64,000 bases of DNA from Megachile rotundata (GCF_050947335.1 NC_134991.1:4898001-4962000), one strand, 5' to 3'. Shown: positions 12,554 through 25,229, counted from the first letter of the stretch. A program made the numbers and translations. The notes: generated by a model not told the origin, from the sequence alone.

Positions 12554-12573
12554 CGCCGTAGCGAAAGGATTAA

Positions 12574-13150
12574 TAATATAGTCTCCACAATGGTCCCTCG
12601 AGTAGGGAAATAGTTATATGTAGTATAAAATAGAAACAACAAAATTACTAGCAAATTACATGCAGTATTCAACAAGACTCGAATCACGAGCGTTTACACA
12701 GTGAAATGACAGAAATTATAGAATATAAATTTATATTTTGCAAAATCAATGTTCGTTGTATGTATCAAACACTTGACAATTATCTTATATTTTCAAAATT
12801 AATTTTAACATTTATTCATATGTATACTATATGTATAAAGTACACAGTTAAATGATTAGATATACATTTATATCTACACCAGTCCAAATAACATATTTTT
12901 ATAAATATTATTATATAACAGCATTAAACAAAGTTTGTTAAATCTTTCAATACGAAGTGCAAATTTATGAGAAAATAATTAATTTGCTTGTAAAAATAGA
13001 CGTGTAATTTTGAAACATTGAAAGTTAGACATAATTTAATTTTGGAAAAATAAAATAGAAAAAGTTTGATGAAAATTACTATATAAAGCGTTTATTAAAA
13101 TTTGTAAAATAAAATAGCTGGATGTCAGTTAATCTGAACAACGCGAGCTT
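12574..13150. other. AT-rich DNA, nothing recognised
   Basis: No open frame, repeat unit or mobile-element end could be identified in this stretch. Confidence 0.4.
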
Positions 13151-13212
13151 CAAAAAAAAAAAAAATATACTGATCGAATTGAGTAACCTCCTCCTTTTTC
13201 GAAGTCGGTTAA
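13151..13212 (-). other. Possible 3' tail of a non-LTR retrotransposon
   Basis: On the minus strand the sequence reads AACCGACTTCGAAAAAGGAG, then GAGGTTACTCAATTCGATC, then a 14-base T run after a short spacer. I recognise this kind of AACCGACTTC...AAGGAGGAGGTT phrase from dispersed repeats in many insect genomes, probably a LINE tail, but I cannot name the family. No coding part is attached. Immediately to the right, TAGTGATGGGCA (13215-13226) resembles a hAT-type end, but I see no partner. Confidence 0.35.
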
Positions 13213-13299
13213 ATAGTGATGGGCAATTGCGCTTGCACGAGCGTTTACATGAACATGCACGTGACGTGTACTCGCGGACGCTGATGGATAGTTAATTTC

Positions 13300-14010
13300 T
13301 CACTTTGAAAATTTCTCAATTTCTAATTGTTTCTAACAGTTTCGAAATTTTCAACTACCGAGTTATTAAACATTCAAATTTAGAATCTTTCTAAAATTTT
13401 TAGATTTTGTTACTTTAAATTATTGTATATGGAAACTTAGAATTTGCAATATTTGTATAGTTGCAAATATAGAAAGTTGAAAATTTGAAAAACTTTTGGA
13501 TACTGAAATTTTCAAATTTTCACATTTAGAAATTTAATAATCTTGTCATTCAGAAAGTTGTATGTATAATATCAGTTAGTCAAATTTTTAAATTTGGAAA
13601 GTTGGAAATTTCTAAATTGCAAAAATATCGAAATCTCGAGTTTAGAATTTCTAAATTTTGTACTTTTCAAATTATCACATTTAAAAAGTTAGAAATTTTT
13701 ATATTTGAGGATGTAATGTACAACTATTATATTTATATATTTACAAACGTTTAAATTTTGTTAACTGTAAATTTAAAATATTTTAGAATACTGAAATTTT
13801 CAAACTTTAAAATTCTGAAAACTGGATAATTGAAAAATGTAGAAACTTAGAAATGTAAAAAGATTATAAAAATTTGTGAATCTACAGCTCTAAAAAATTG
13901 AAAGTACAAAATATGAAAATATAAATATCACAAATTTTATCTTTCTAAATTTCAAAATTTTATAATTAGCTGAAATTTAAAATTTCAAAAATGTAAAGAT
14001 TTTAATCTGC
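13300..14010. repeat. Degenerate AATTT/GAAATTT tract
   Basis: About 700 bases made almost wholly of variants of GAAATTT, TTTAGAAATTT and TTGAAAATTT on both strands. There is no stable period and no coding frame. It belongs to the same general class as the tracts at 19.2-20.1, 48.1-48.9 and 54.0-54.5 kb but is less strand-biased. Confidence 0.65.
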
Positions 14011-16847
14011 TAAAAACTGAAATTTTTTCGTTTCATGAAAAAACGACTGTCATACATATTTATCAAATGAAATATATGTTACTGCACAAATATAATTAAT
14101 TACATATTTCAGAATGAAAAGATACATGTTTGTTTTTGATTGTGTACAAATTTAGATAAATTTCTTTCTCCTTTTAGTTTTAATACAATTATTACTATTT
14201 TATACAAATATTTTCACAACGTATTATATGTAACGTTACACATAAATGTAATTGTATAGTATCGATAAAAATTGTACCACCCCATATTTTTAATTTTTCT
14301 GCGGCATAATTTGTTTGCATCCATCGTTGTGTAATTAATTTAATGTGCATTCTTAACCATAATAAAAGCATCTCTGTCACAATTAAATACAACGTGTTTA
14401 TCTCAAAGCTGAACATGGAAGCTTTCAAATTATGTTTTTTCACGTGAAAAACATTTCATAATACAAAATTTTTTCATAAAATTTTTTAAAGGTCGTTGTT
14501 TCATATACACTGTATAAAACGGAACATTTTTCTTTAATAAATATGCAATTCCATTAATCCTCAGAGGACTTCCATCACTATTCACTTCTGGAATCGTTTG
14601 AAACCTCTCGAGAAATTAGATTTCATCAGTCTTTTAACGGGACTATCAGCGAAATGGAGAGAAGTAATGGTGTTTTATCAAAAAAGGTATTACTATTTTA
14701 TACTAATACGTAATATTATCGAAATAATTCGTGCCGTTTCTCATTTACACGGAATAAAAAACAATTTCGTTTCATAATTTTTCACGTTTTTTCCCAATAA
14801 TTTCTGCTCTTTCGTTCATTTAATATCTCATTTATGTTTCACTTTTTTCAAGTGTAATGGACTCGTAATATAATGAACTTTTTCATTTATAAATATTGCA
14901 GGCTTGTATTTCATTTTTAGATATTTAAGTATACAATTATCCAAATTTTCAATTTCTCATATTTGTAAATTTGTAAATATAACATTGTTACATTGCACTT
15001 CAGAATATTAAAATTTCTAAATTACCAAATTTCTGTGTCTTTAAATTTGATAATGTCAAAGTAACAAAATTAATAAACTTAAATGGAAAAAATGGAAAAA
15101 AAAATTTAAAAAAATAAATCTGTTATGATTCAATGCAATAAAAATACTCTAAATTAGCTTTTGACGCATCAATTTAAATAAAAAAATTTAGGGAAAATGA
15201 CTACATCATCATTTTATGAATAATATGGCTGAACATGACAGAAATATTTGACTGTGCATTATACTGTATTTTCCACAGTAATACACAGATACAGTAACAT
15301 TTTTTGCCAATCAGCGGATTTCCAATAAAAAATTTGAACGTCGCTTATGAACAACCTAAAACTACAAATTAATATAGGACAAACATTATTTTATAATTCT
15401 TTTACACCGTTACTGTGTCAAATTTGATGGTCTAAAATTAATTACTGTTTGCTGTAACTGGCAACCAGCCATTTTGTAGCTGTGACCTGCCATTTTGTCA
15501 CATGTGTATTGATGATACATTTACGTAATCAATTTTAACAAATTTTAAAGGTGAAATTATTTGCAGTTTAATTACATTATCATTACAGAAAAAGTGTTAT
15601 TTGAAAATACCTTCATTTTATTAAATTCTGTTAAACTTTTGATATTTCAAAACCTTTTATTTAGTATTCGATAAAATATTTTTTCTTGTTAATTCTTTGT
15701 TGCATGGATTTTGAATTTTGAAATAAAATACGATCTGCTTTTAATGAAAATAGTATGTTCTAAAAATAAAATATTAATTGTATACTAACAAGTGTAAGAA
15801 TATTATTTTTAGTAGAAAATATATTTCTCTATTGTATTTTCCTATTCTCTACTAAAAGTAGTATTATATAATATTATACAATTTTATAATTATGTAATGT
15901 ACTATATCATTTTTTCAGAACAAATTTTTTAATGAAAAATAATTTTTAGTAAAAATAATGGAATACTATTTATAGTGCAAAACCGGAAAATATAAGAGAA
16001 CATTATATTTTTCTACTAAAAATAGTATCACATGCATTATTTCACTTCTATAAGAAAATATTATCTAGTGAATAATTTATAAGTTACAGTGTAATACTGT
16101 ATAACTGAAAGTTTCAGTTATAATTCAATGAATAACCTCGTACGTAATACGTGTAAAACGGAATATAAAGTTATAAAATTAAAAAATTCTGTAAAATGTG
16201 CTGTCACCAAGGTGTTAAGACTACTTTATAAGTTTGAAAGGCAGTTAACAATTCAAGGAAGTCAGAACAAGTTGCAAGTAATAATAAAACGTATGACGCC
16301 AGCGAAGACTTGAGAAGTCCTTCGAGGATTAAACTGCTTTGAAATTGAGATTGAGAGTATGTCAAAGTGACATCTAAGAACGGTTGGTAATAGAATCTTA
16401 AATGCTTCAAGATGAAGGGATAAGTATGTGAATATGGTACCAAGACGTAATTAAATAGCGGTTCAAGGAGTTATAAATAAAATAAAACTGTCGCGTTAAA
16501 AATAGTAATAGTTAATTGATTTGTAAATTCTATGATGAACTTGTTAAAATTAATAGAAGTTAATTTAGGTGATGAGACAGTAGAAGTATATTATTCTTAT
16601 TTTTTATTAATAATCTTACATATTTTTTGTTGTCGTTATAACCAATTATTTTATAAATTATTTTGAAAGTTTGACAAAGTTTCTTAATTATTAAAATTTC
16701 TTAAATAGTACACACAAAAATTATTTTCCAAAAGCTTTACACTACTAAAGTGGTATCAATAATTAAAAATTTTAGTAATTCATAAAACTCCTTTTAGTAT
16801 TATCAGATTCGCTTTAGCGTTTCCCTTCCGAAATTTCTAATAAATAT
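14011..16847. other. AT-rich non-coding DNA with small inverted repeats
   Basis: No gene is recognisable. Around 15804-16030 the motif TTTTTAGTAGAAAAT and its complement CTACTAAAAATAGT recur in inverted positions (about 15808, 15847 and 16013), which may be a very small decayed hairpin element. Short opposing open frames near 16128-16443 overlap each other and look accidental. Confidence 0.4.
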
Positions 16848-17306
16848 TTGTACACTGTCGTGTACGAAATAAAGTCGAAATACGATTGTCTTCAACGTTA
16901 CGAGATTACGAAAGTAAACGAACCACGGAATCGAATTCTCGAAAATTATAAAAGTTTAATCGCTTCTGTTTTCACGGTGTTTATTTTCATTTTCCATTTC
17001 TCACGGGTTCTTCCTTCATCCACGTTAAATAATGTTACGCTGTGTGCGATAGTATGTGTATGCGGTTCAATTCGCATCGAGCATAACACATACGCCGATA
17101 AACCAATATCGAACGTTACCGACATGATTTTGCACTGTGCCGACCTTTACTTTGCCGTAGACTTTTTCATTGAAATGCGTTTTGGTGATGGACGATTCGA
17201 AGAGTACAACAGTCACCTCCAGAAGTGTTTTGTTAGCGGCGGTCAAGTAACGAGAGCACTCGATAGAGGGATGAGGCGAGAATGGAGAGAAAAATCGTCA
17301 ACGTGA
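16848..17306 (+). other. Unrecognised 152-codon open frame
   Basis: Among the longest plus-strand open frames not explained by a repeat. The G+C content is higher than in the flanks. The translation has a hydrophobic stretch at about residues 38-55, a second at about 64-73, and a polar C-terminal part, but no motif or family I recognise. The frame starts in AT-rich DNA with no evident promoter. It could be part of an exon, a decayed gene or chance. Confidence 0.12.
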
Positions 17307-17364
17307 AGAATTAAAAACGAAGGAAAAAGGGAGTACGGCGTAAATTATAACTTTTCAATTTTAA

Positions 17365-17572
17365 CCATACTTTGACGAGTCTCATTCGTGGCGTCACAGC
17401 TCAAATGCGACAATCCTTGCTCAAGTTTTGAATATTCTCTAACTTGATAGTTAGGTCCAACTATAATTTGTATAGTCAAGGATTGTTAAATATAAATTAC
17501 ATTTTAATTTTCTTTGTTTTAATATTATAGCTAATACTAGCTAATTATAGCAATAAATTGCACGATAAAGGG
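17365..17572. mobile_element. Old TTAA-flanked MITE, piggyBac-like
   Basis: Flanked by TTAA at 17361-17364 and 17573-17576. The right end read inward is CCCTTTATCGTGCAATTT. The left end is CCATACTTTGACGAG, followed by ATTCGTGGCG. The element at 20513-20751 shares the internal TCGTGGCG motif, a right-end CCCTTTA and a TAGCTAG-rich subterminal part. So the two are decayed members of one short family. The left inverted end is weak. Confidence 0.45.
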
Positions 17573-18812
17573 TTAAAAGTATTACACAGTATGCAGCTGT
17601 AAATCAAATTGGTCATCGTCGCTAATTGCGGTGCATGCAATAAAACAGTTCAGAATTTTAATTCTATAAATGGTTTTAGTCATTTAAAAAGATTTTGAAC
17701 TGACCCGTACTAAGAATAAGTTTATGGAACAATTAAGTATTTTTGTCCATTATAATTGTTCTACCTTCTCTTTGCCTTCTTTTCTTTTCTGGCTTATTTG
17801 TTTAACTTCAGCATATTTTAGTAAATTCAAAGAGCTTCATAAGGCTATTATCTGCCACAATCACTGCGTTGGGAAATTCTTATGCACGTCACTGAGTATT
17901 TATTATTACATGAGGGTGACTATTAGAACATGAGGTATCCTTACACGGTTACTTCCTAAAACGCCATATCACAATTTTCGTTTTCGCATCATTCCATTTT
18001 CACCGACATGATTTCAGAAAACTTCCCCAACATTTAGATTGTCACAAACTTTTAACCGATATAAACCAACCACACAGTATTCAATCAATATTTTTTAACT
18101 CTCACATTAATTCACTAATTTAATTGTTAATGAAGTTATACTTGTTTGTTATGTTACTCGGGGCAACTTTACTCATCATTCCGTCATCTTTGGATACTTT
18201 GGTATAACGATTCGTTCGTCATTGACGTGCAAAGTGAGCATATTCAAAGGATCTACCTTCAAAATTTAAAATCTAATTTGCTCACGTCTCAACAAGGGGG
18301 GTAAAGAAAACTTTGCAAGAAATGTAACTTTGTTTGAAAAATGATAAGCAAACGATTGTTTATTCAAATGTGATTTAGTAATGCATAAAGAAATGATAAT
18401 ACAAAAGTTTATTATGTCATCATATAATTATTATGTGTATTACAGTGTTTAATTTACAGTACTGATTTTGTGTATTATATCTGTAGTTTTACAAATAATT
18501 ACATTTTAGTTACATTTTGTAAATAATCATATTCACGGTATATCAATCAGTATCAAAAGTTGAGTGCATTTTTGGGATACAAGACGAATTACACACAATT
18601 TGTTGCTCAAAGAATTAATTTTCTAAAATTAACAAATTTTAGAGAATTTAATAATTTCCTAAAATAAGCTTATAGTATACTACACTACACATATTAAGAA
18701 TCTTAAATTATTAAACATTCAACACAATATATCTGAGATTCGAATATTTCAATCTCATTGAAACCAATCTTAATCTGTGGTTTTCCAGGTCGCCATTTTT
18801 CTTTTACGTCTA

Positions 18813-18948
18813 CAGTTTCATTTTGTCTAACTTTTTCTTACCTTCTCGATCTGTTTCCAGACATTTTTCTCTCTCTCGTACAGTTTCACTTTGTCTAGCT
18901 TCTTTTCTTACGTTTACGATCTTTTTCAAACTCTTTTCTTCTTTCCCT
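18813..18948. repeat. Two-copy pyrimidine-rich tandem repeat, 68-bp unit
   Basis: CAGTTTCATTTTGTCTAACT at 18813 recurs as CAGTTTCACTTTGTCTAGCT at 18881, and the following T/C-rich sequence is also similar. The open frame at 18891-19166 is hydrophobic only because it runs through this T-rich DNA. Confidence 0.65.
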
Positions 18949-19244
18949 GCTATATTTCTCTATTTCGAGCGTTCTGTTTTCTTACGGTGACTGTTCTCTT
19001 TTTTATTTTCTTATTATCTGTTATTTCTAAACACCCATTAATTTTCATTCAGATAATTTCGCTAATTTTAATATTTTTTTTAATCTTCATTTCCTCCTTC
19101 TTTCCATTTATTTTGATGTTTTTGTTTGTCTGTGTTTCTTCTGGAGTTTTGTCACTACTGAGATAAATTTGATAATTACATATTGCCAAATATCTTTATC
19201 GTATAATGTAGGATAACTGTTTTACGAATATAAATTAATTTTCA

Positions 19245-20060
19245 TCGAACAAATTTCAGAAATTTCAAAACATAAAAATTTGGAGATTTTTAGAATTTAA
19301 AAATATAGTGATTTATGAATTTCGGAAATTCGATAGTACAGTTTAGGAATTGAAGAAATGAAATTGCAATATTAGGAAATTGAAAAAATTAAATTGCAAA
19401 ATTTGGGAATTGAAAAATTTTAACTATAAAATTTAGGAACTTAAGAATTTTAATTATGAAATTGAAAATTAAAAGGTTTCAGTAATTAAGATTTTGAAAT
19501 TCTGAGTTTTTAAAAATTTGTAAAATTGTGTGTGAGTTTGGAAATTTGGAAATCTGAAGATTTGAGAATTTTTAGATTTAGATATTTGGAAATTTGATAG
19601 TTTAAAATCTGGGAAATTAGAAATTAATATTATAAAATTTGAGAATTTGTAAATTTGAATTATAGAATTTAAAAATCTGAAAATTGTAAGATTTCAGTAA
19701 TTAAATATTGGAAATTCTGACAATCGCAAAATTCACAAATTTGTATACGAATTTGGAAACTTCAGTATCTGAAAATTTAGAAGTTTGGAAATTTGGAAAA
19801 TTGGTGAATTGAGAAATAGGAAATTTGAAATTTTAAGAATCTATAAGCTTAAAATTTGAAAAAATTTAGAAATTTGGTGCTTTTAAAATTTGGAAATTGA
19901 GAAATTTAAACTGTAACATTTGAGAATTTGAGAATTTGGATCATAGAATTTAGAAATTTGAAAATTTGGGTATTTAAAGATTTCGATAACTAAAAATTTG
20001 AAAACATGGGAATTTAAAAACTTGCAAATATGAGTACTTGAGACTGTTAAAATTTGAAAA
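19245..20060. repeat. Degenerate GAATTTGGAAATTTG tract
   Basis: About 800 bases of loose 8-12-base repeats (GAATTTGG, GAAATTTGA, AAAATTTAGG), purine-biased on the plus strand. There is no fixed period and no coding frame. It resembles the 54.0-54.5 kb tract in the same orientation. Confidence 0.75.
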
Positions 20061-20512
20061 CGTGACTCTCAAATCATCACTTAATCATTTTCGTTTTGAA
20101 GCATTAATATAGTCATCTGCCATTTAATTCATTTATGAAATGATATACCAATTCTATGTCAGAAGTATTCTTCCTTGAAATCCTGAGACGATCTATTTCG
20201 ATCTTTCAACTGTTTTTATACATACAAAAATAGCATCCATTAAGATGATTTATAATCTTGAGAAGTAAAAAGCAGCCATAGAATCTGAGATCTTGAAAAC
20301 AAGAGACCGTTTAAAGTTTCTTCGTCGCAGAAAAGTTTGACAGTAGCAGACAGTCTTTTCACACTAAACCTACCGTTGTATAATATGTATCTGATTTGAA
20401 ATGAAAAATGAAGTTGAAAAAGACATAAACAAATGACAGAACATAAATCAGTACACACATTAATTCTTTATCTCGATGAGAACCAATGCAGATTTCAAGA
20501 AAAGCACTTTAA

Positions 20513-20751
20513 CCTCTGTACCACAATATCGTGTCACACTCGTGGCGCACACTACCTATAAAACGTGATGAACCAGATTCGTATTTTCACTGCCGTTGAG
20601 TTTTTTATTCAATTCTAATTCTGGTTTGTATAATCAAAAATCGTTGAAGACAAGATGTGCTTAACATCTTAATTTTCTCTAATTGTTTTAACGTTGTAAC
20701 AATAATTAGCTAGCTATGAATGAACTGTCTAGAAAATTGTAGGTTAAAGGG
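20513..20751. mobile_element. Old TTAA-flanked MITE, piggyBac-like
   Basis: Flanked by TTAA at 20509-20512 and 20752-20755. The left end CCTCTGTACCACAAT and the right end read inward, CCCTTTAACCTACAAT, align with small gaps. An internal CTCGTGGCG matches the MITE at 17365-17572. Non-coding, about 239 bp, and visibly degenerate. Confidence 0.5.
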
Positions 20752-20755
20752 TTAA

Positions 20756-21271
20756 CAAACGGTGTAATTTATAATAAGAAACTGGTGTAGCGGTCATTTA
20801 ACCGGTTTGGTAAGTTCAGTGTTAAAATTGTTTAGTCTTATTTTTATGACCTGCTAGTTCCAGATAATATTACTTACCTGATAATTACTCTGCTTAAATT
20901 AAGATGTTCGTTATTTAAACTTTGCGTCAATGTTCACAGATCATAATGGTCTGTTTTTGTTTGGAGTGAACAATCCAAGTGATAAGGTAAGCTGATTTAT
21001 TGTTTCTAAAACAGCCATGTAAGTTCATTGGTACATGAGAACGTGTAGGTATACGTTGCTCTTACATATAGCAACAACCAGTTTACGAAACTTCCTTGCA
21101 TTCCTGAAGTAATCTTGGGCGAACGATATTGGAAGCCAAACAAGTCGGTTCGGATCAAATTAACTGTACTATACAAACTATGCAGTTCGTAGTCAGCACT
21201 TTGGTCTAAGAACGCAACAACCCTTACTTGCAGTTGTGTAAGGATTATAAATACAGTCGTATCTTGGAACT
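20756..21271. other. Non-coding DNA, nothing recognised
   Basis: Mixed-composition DNA without an open frame, repeat or mobile-element end that I can support. Confidence 0.4.
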
Positions 21272-22940
21272 ACTATTTGTAAGAAATGACCGAGGTAAAA
21301 GGTAAATTAAATCTGAAACTATTTGTGAGCGTAAAATAAAAGTCGGCGTGTATTCTCGTAATATTCCTAAACCACAGTTTTCGTGGATTTCACTGCTGGG
21401 TCATTCCACGCCAAATCGATCACTTTTGGAAGTCGCCATCTCCGATTTTGCTCTAATTGAAATATGTTGCAGTCCATGTGAATAAGGAATATTTATTTGA
21501 ATAAGGAAACTAAAGAAAATCTATCGCTTGCGTCGCTCTCTACTAACGGTCTGATTCGATCTGAATCTCCTAACTTCCTACTGACTCGCACCTTTGTTTC
21601 TCTCTCCCACTCTCTCTCACTTTCTCTCACTCTTTCTCTCGTACTCATCGTTCATTCGTTAGCCCATTCGCTCTTATCATTCGCGCGCTTTTACAAAACC
21701 TATAACACTAGATCTAAATATCTCTTGAATGAAGTCTTTCTAGATCCTTTCTAAGCTTTTCTAGATTCCAGTACTTATAGATATCAGTTTTTCTACATTC
21801 CAATATTCTTACATCGCAGTATTCTTAGTGTTGCATCGCCTTAGAGTGCGATGCAGTTATCTTTTCATATTTTTACAAGGCAATAGACCGAGGATCTCGA
21901 ACTAACCGTACCGGCAATAAGTTTATGAAACCATTGACCATTTTTCGTTAGCAAAAATTACGTTCGCGTCGGCAACCCAAGTTTATTGCTTGGGACCAGC
22001 ATGTTTAATTTTCTATCCTGTTATTTTCAATCATCGCCGTCAGGGTCAGAGTGCTTTTTCACCTTATTATCTGCTACGGTTTTTCCCAAATCGCGAAATC
22101 CTTCGTGCGTCACCCCTTGGCCGCGGCTACTTCTTAGGGCGGTAACTTCTTAAAAATCACAACCAATGAACATATACAGCCCCTTCCAAATCACCAATTC
22201 CGAGGTAACGTCGATAGTTACTTTTGTGGAAAAGAACAGAATCATTGAACATCTCAAACATCACATATCTAAATCACGAAACGAACATACTTATATCTCG
22301 AACAGTAATCATTTAAATCACGAAACGAACTCATTTATATATCGAATAATAAACACTTAAAATACGAACCAAATTTACTAATATCTTGACATTATAACAC
22401 GAAATTAATCGACTTATAACACTAATCAACAAATTTATAACACGAACTATCAATTGGAATCAGGCTCAGAGCTTATTACGTTGTGACTGGGTTCACGCAA
22501 CACTTAGATTCCAGTATTCTTAGATCCCAATATTTCTAGATCTCAGTATTTCTAAATATAAGCTTTCTCAGATTCCAGTGTATCTAGATCCTAGTACTCC
22601 TAGTTCTCAATTTTCTTATATTCCAGTTTTCGTAGATCCCAATATTCATATATTCCTCGTTTTCCTAGATTCCACTACACATTCCTAGATCTCATTTTTC
22701 CTAGATCTAACAATAAGTATGCCTACATCCTAATACTTCTATATTTCTTACTTTCCTAGATCCCAGAGTTTGTAGATACAAAAATCCTTACACTCCATAT
22801 CTCTAGATCCCAAATTCCAAAATTATTCAATCCTTGGATATCTCATATAAGAAATGACTGAGTTATAGCGTAAAAGGTAAATTAAATCTGAAAGTAATTA
22901 TGGGAGTAAAATAAAAGTTAATGCGTCTTCTTGTAATATA
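21272..22940. repeat. Region bounded by a 90-bp direct duplication and filled with TCTAGATCCCAGT-type repeats
   Basis: TAAGAAATGACCGAGGTAAA at 21272 and its following 70 bases recur at about 22848-22940 with small changes (shared GTAAAAGGTAAATTAAATCT and AGTAAAATAAAAGT-like phrases). Between the copies, 21740-21840 and 22500-22850 consist of degenerate units of about 16-20 bases such as CTAGATCCCAGTATT. A CTCTCT microsatellite lies at 21596-21650. The 21850-22490 portion is more complex in sequence and unrecognised. This may be a segmental duplication or a decayed element. Confidence 0.5.
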
Positions 22941-25224
22941 ATCGCCTTGCTCACGTCAAGACAGCTACAATAAGAACGCTCTGAAAAGGACACCTCTAGT
23001 CTTAGGACCCACTTCGCCAGTTTAGCCTGCGGAGTGTTTGTAGCTTTAACAGTTCCCTTCAAGGGCTGTTGACAAAACGTTGATTATCTACGTGCAAGTT
23101 TCTATAATACGAAATGCTAGTTTTAGAATTTTCTTACCTATTTCATTCTTAATAATTTGAACCTGTGAACACTAGACAAGAGATGAAAAATATTCGACCT
23201 TGTGCACATTCTTTTGTGAAATAATGAGAGTGGTATGTTGCCCATTGATAATCCAGCTTTTCTTTGTGTATTTTAAACTGTAAACTGTATTTTACAGTTT
23301 TGTATCTAAACTGTATTTTAATTTGCACTGAACATCGTACTTATTACTGTTACTTCACTTGCATATATCGAACTGGAAATTATTTTATCTCGATTCATCG
23401 TAGAATTGATACTTGCTTTTGCTTGCTGAAGGCTCTCTACCTTCCATCATTAACCACCTTTCGGTACTGTTACGTGCGGGAAGCGCGCGTATAAAGCCTC
23501 GAAGGTTTGTTTGCCCTAACAAAATTAATTGTTAACGGGACTTAATGTTTTTGTGGATCCGGAGACATGCTAGTCCCATACGGGCCCTTTCACAAGATCG
23601 CAATGCTTAGAGGAAATGACGGAGGCAATTAAAGAAATGTAATTTAAACTAATTAAAATATTCAAAAGATTATATTTTATAAAATATGAAGTGATTAGAA
23701 TGGTAGCGTATATAATATAATGTGAATTACAATGAACTGAACAAATATATTGTAAATATCCGAGACGCGCAATTCAAAGGTTTGAAGGAGTAGCAATTAC
23801 TCAAATACAAAATAAAATTATAATCCAGTGAGGGAAATCCTAAAGTTAAATAATTAACTACTAGATTTACTTGCCGAAAAATTCATAGAATAGCTGGAAG
23901 AATAAAGGAAACAACTCACCGAAATATCTGTACTTGAATGAATTTAAAATTAACAACTCCCTTTGCAAAATGTGAAATGACGGCTGCGCCTGGTTCCTGG
24001 GAAAAACACACACACATGTAAGGTCTCAACCAATGAGAATTTTGAAACTGACCAATTGCTGAATTCAAATAAACTATAAAATAAAATTATACTTTAAAAA
24101 TTAAAAAGAATAAAATTGAATATAATTGAAAGGAAAAATAAAATAATATATTGAATTAAAATTTAACGTGATTATTAACGCGAAAGCTTTACGTGAAGAT
24201 AGAGTCTTTGTCTGAATTTTGCACTTTAACAAATTCAAGAACAAACTCGTCTCTAAACCACTTCACGAACTCTCGACACGCACCTCTCGATTATACACCG
24301 AAGAGTGTCGCAACTTGCACCTCTCGGAGAAGACCAGAGTGGGCCTAGTCCGAAATTGTTTATGTTGCATTGATATGCGCCTAACGAATTAGGCTGCGAG
24401 GCCAATGCATAAGAGACCGTAATTCGTTAATTAGGCGGTGATGGTGGGTGCATGTGTGTTCCTCCCTTGTCCAGCTCTTATCTCTCTCTCTCTTCCTATA
24501 TAGTTCTTTTCCTTTACTCTTGAGCTATGGACTATTGATTAATTATTAAATAATTTTTACATGCATAACCAATACAGTATAAAATGTTAATCTGCACACA
24601 TTATAAAAATTTAGAATGAAACATTATCTATTTCGTTTTACAATTATTAAAGTTAAATTGCGCTCGGTACTGTAACTATTGTAGGACTGATTGACGTATG
24701 CCAATTTATAATAACGGTATAATGAAATACTATGGGCAATTTATATAATATTGTAATGTTACAAAGACAATTTCTATTACAATTCTATATTGCGTCGCGG
24801 ACCCTTGAGGAACATTCCAGAACGCTTGGCGTTATCGAACCACACGAGTGTGACTTCCGCTTATATTTGGCGGTTCGGAGAAGTAAAATGATCTAAGATT
24901 TTGCCCGTGGGACCACGTTGATTTCAAGGAAAATGTGTTATATTAACAATCTTAGTTTAGTCGCCAAAAGATAGTCCATCTAATAACATAAAAGACCGTT
25001 ACTGCGTTCGATCAGGGTATTCCCAGAATGCAATTCGCATTATCGATACACGTCCGGTCGGTGAGAACTACAAAGGAAATTTTGAAAAATATTCCTGTTC
25101 GGAACGTAACAGTACTTTTAACCATTTTTCTAGGGGTTTTGGCCCATTTTAAGAAAGTTTGATTCTTTGACAAAATGTCGTATGTGGCATAGTTTAGCTT
25201 GTACATTTGTATACGCGAATAAGT
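22941..25224. other. Non-coding DNA with GC-richer islands; possible unnamed insertion
   Basis: No coding frame is convincing. GC-richer islands lie at about 22960-23060, 23470-23600, 24215-24470 and 24785-24930. The 10-base string TCGGTACTGT occurs at 23461-23470 and 24664-24673, bracketing two of these islands, so an insertion of about 1.2 kb is conceivable. The ends do not match any class I know, and the match may be chance. Confidence 0.3.
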
Positions 25225-25229
25225 AGTAG

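Larger units (their letters stand above)
11157..12569. mobile_element. piggyBac-like MITE, split by a Transib-like insertion
   Basis: The element is flanked by TTAA at 11153-11156 and 12570-12573, the piggyBac target duplication. Its left end CCCTTTCGCTCCG and right end (read inward) CCTTTCGCTACGG are inverted repeats; CCC-type ends are typical of piggyBac. Without the 11513-12558 insertion it is about 367 bp. It carries three subterminal CGGATATATCCG palindromes at 44-45 bp spacing, and a CCACGCGCAATGTGCACA motif near 11429. Both features are shared with the related MITE at 51155-51774. It has no transposase and would rely on one supplied from elsewhere. Confidence 0.85.
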
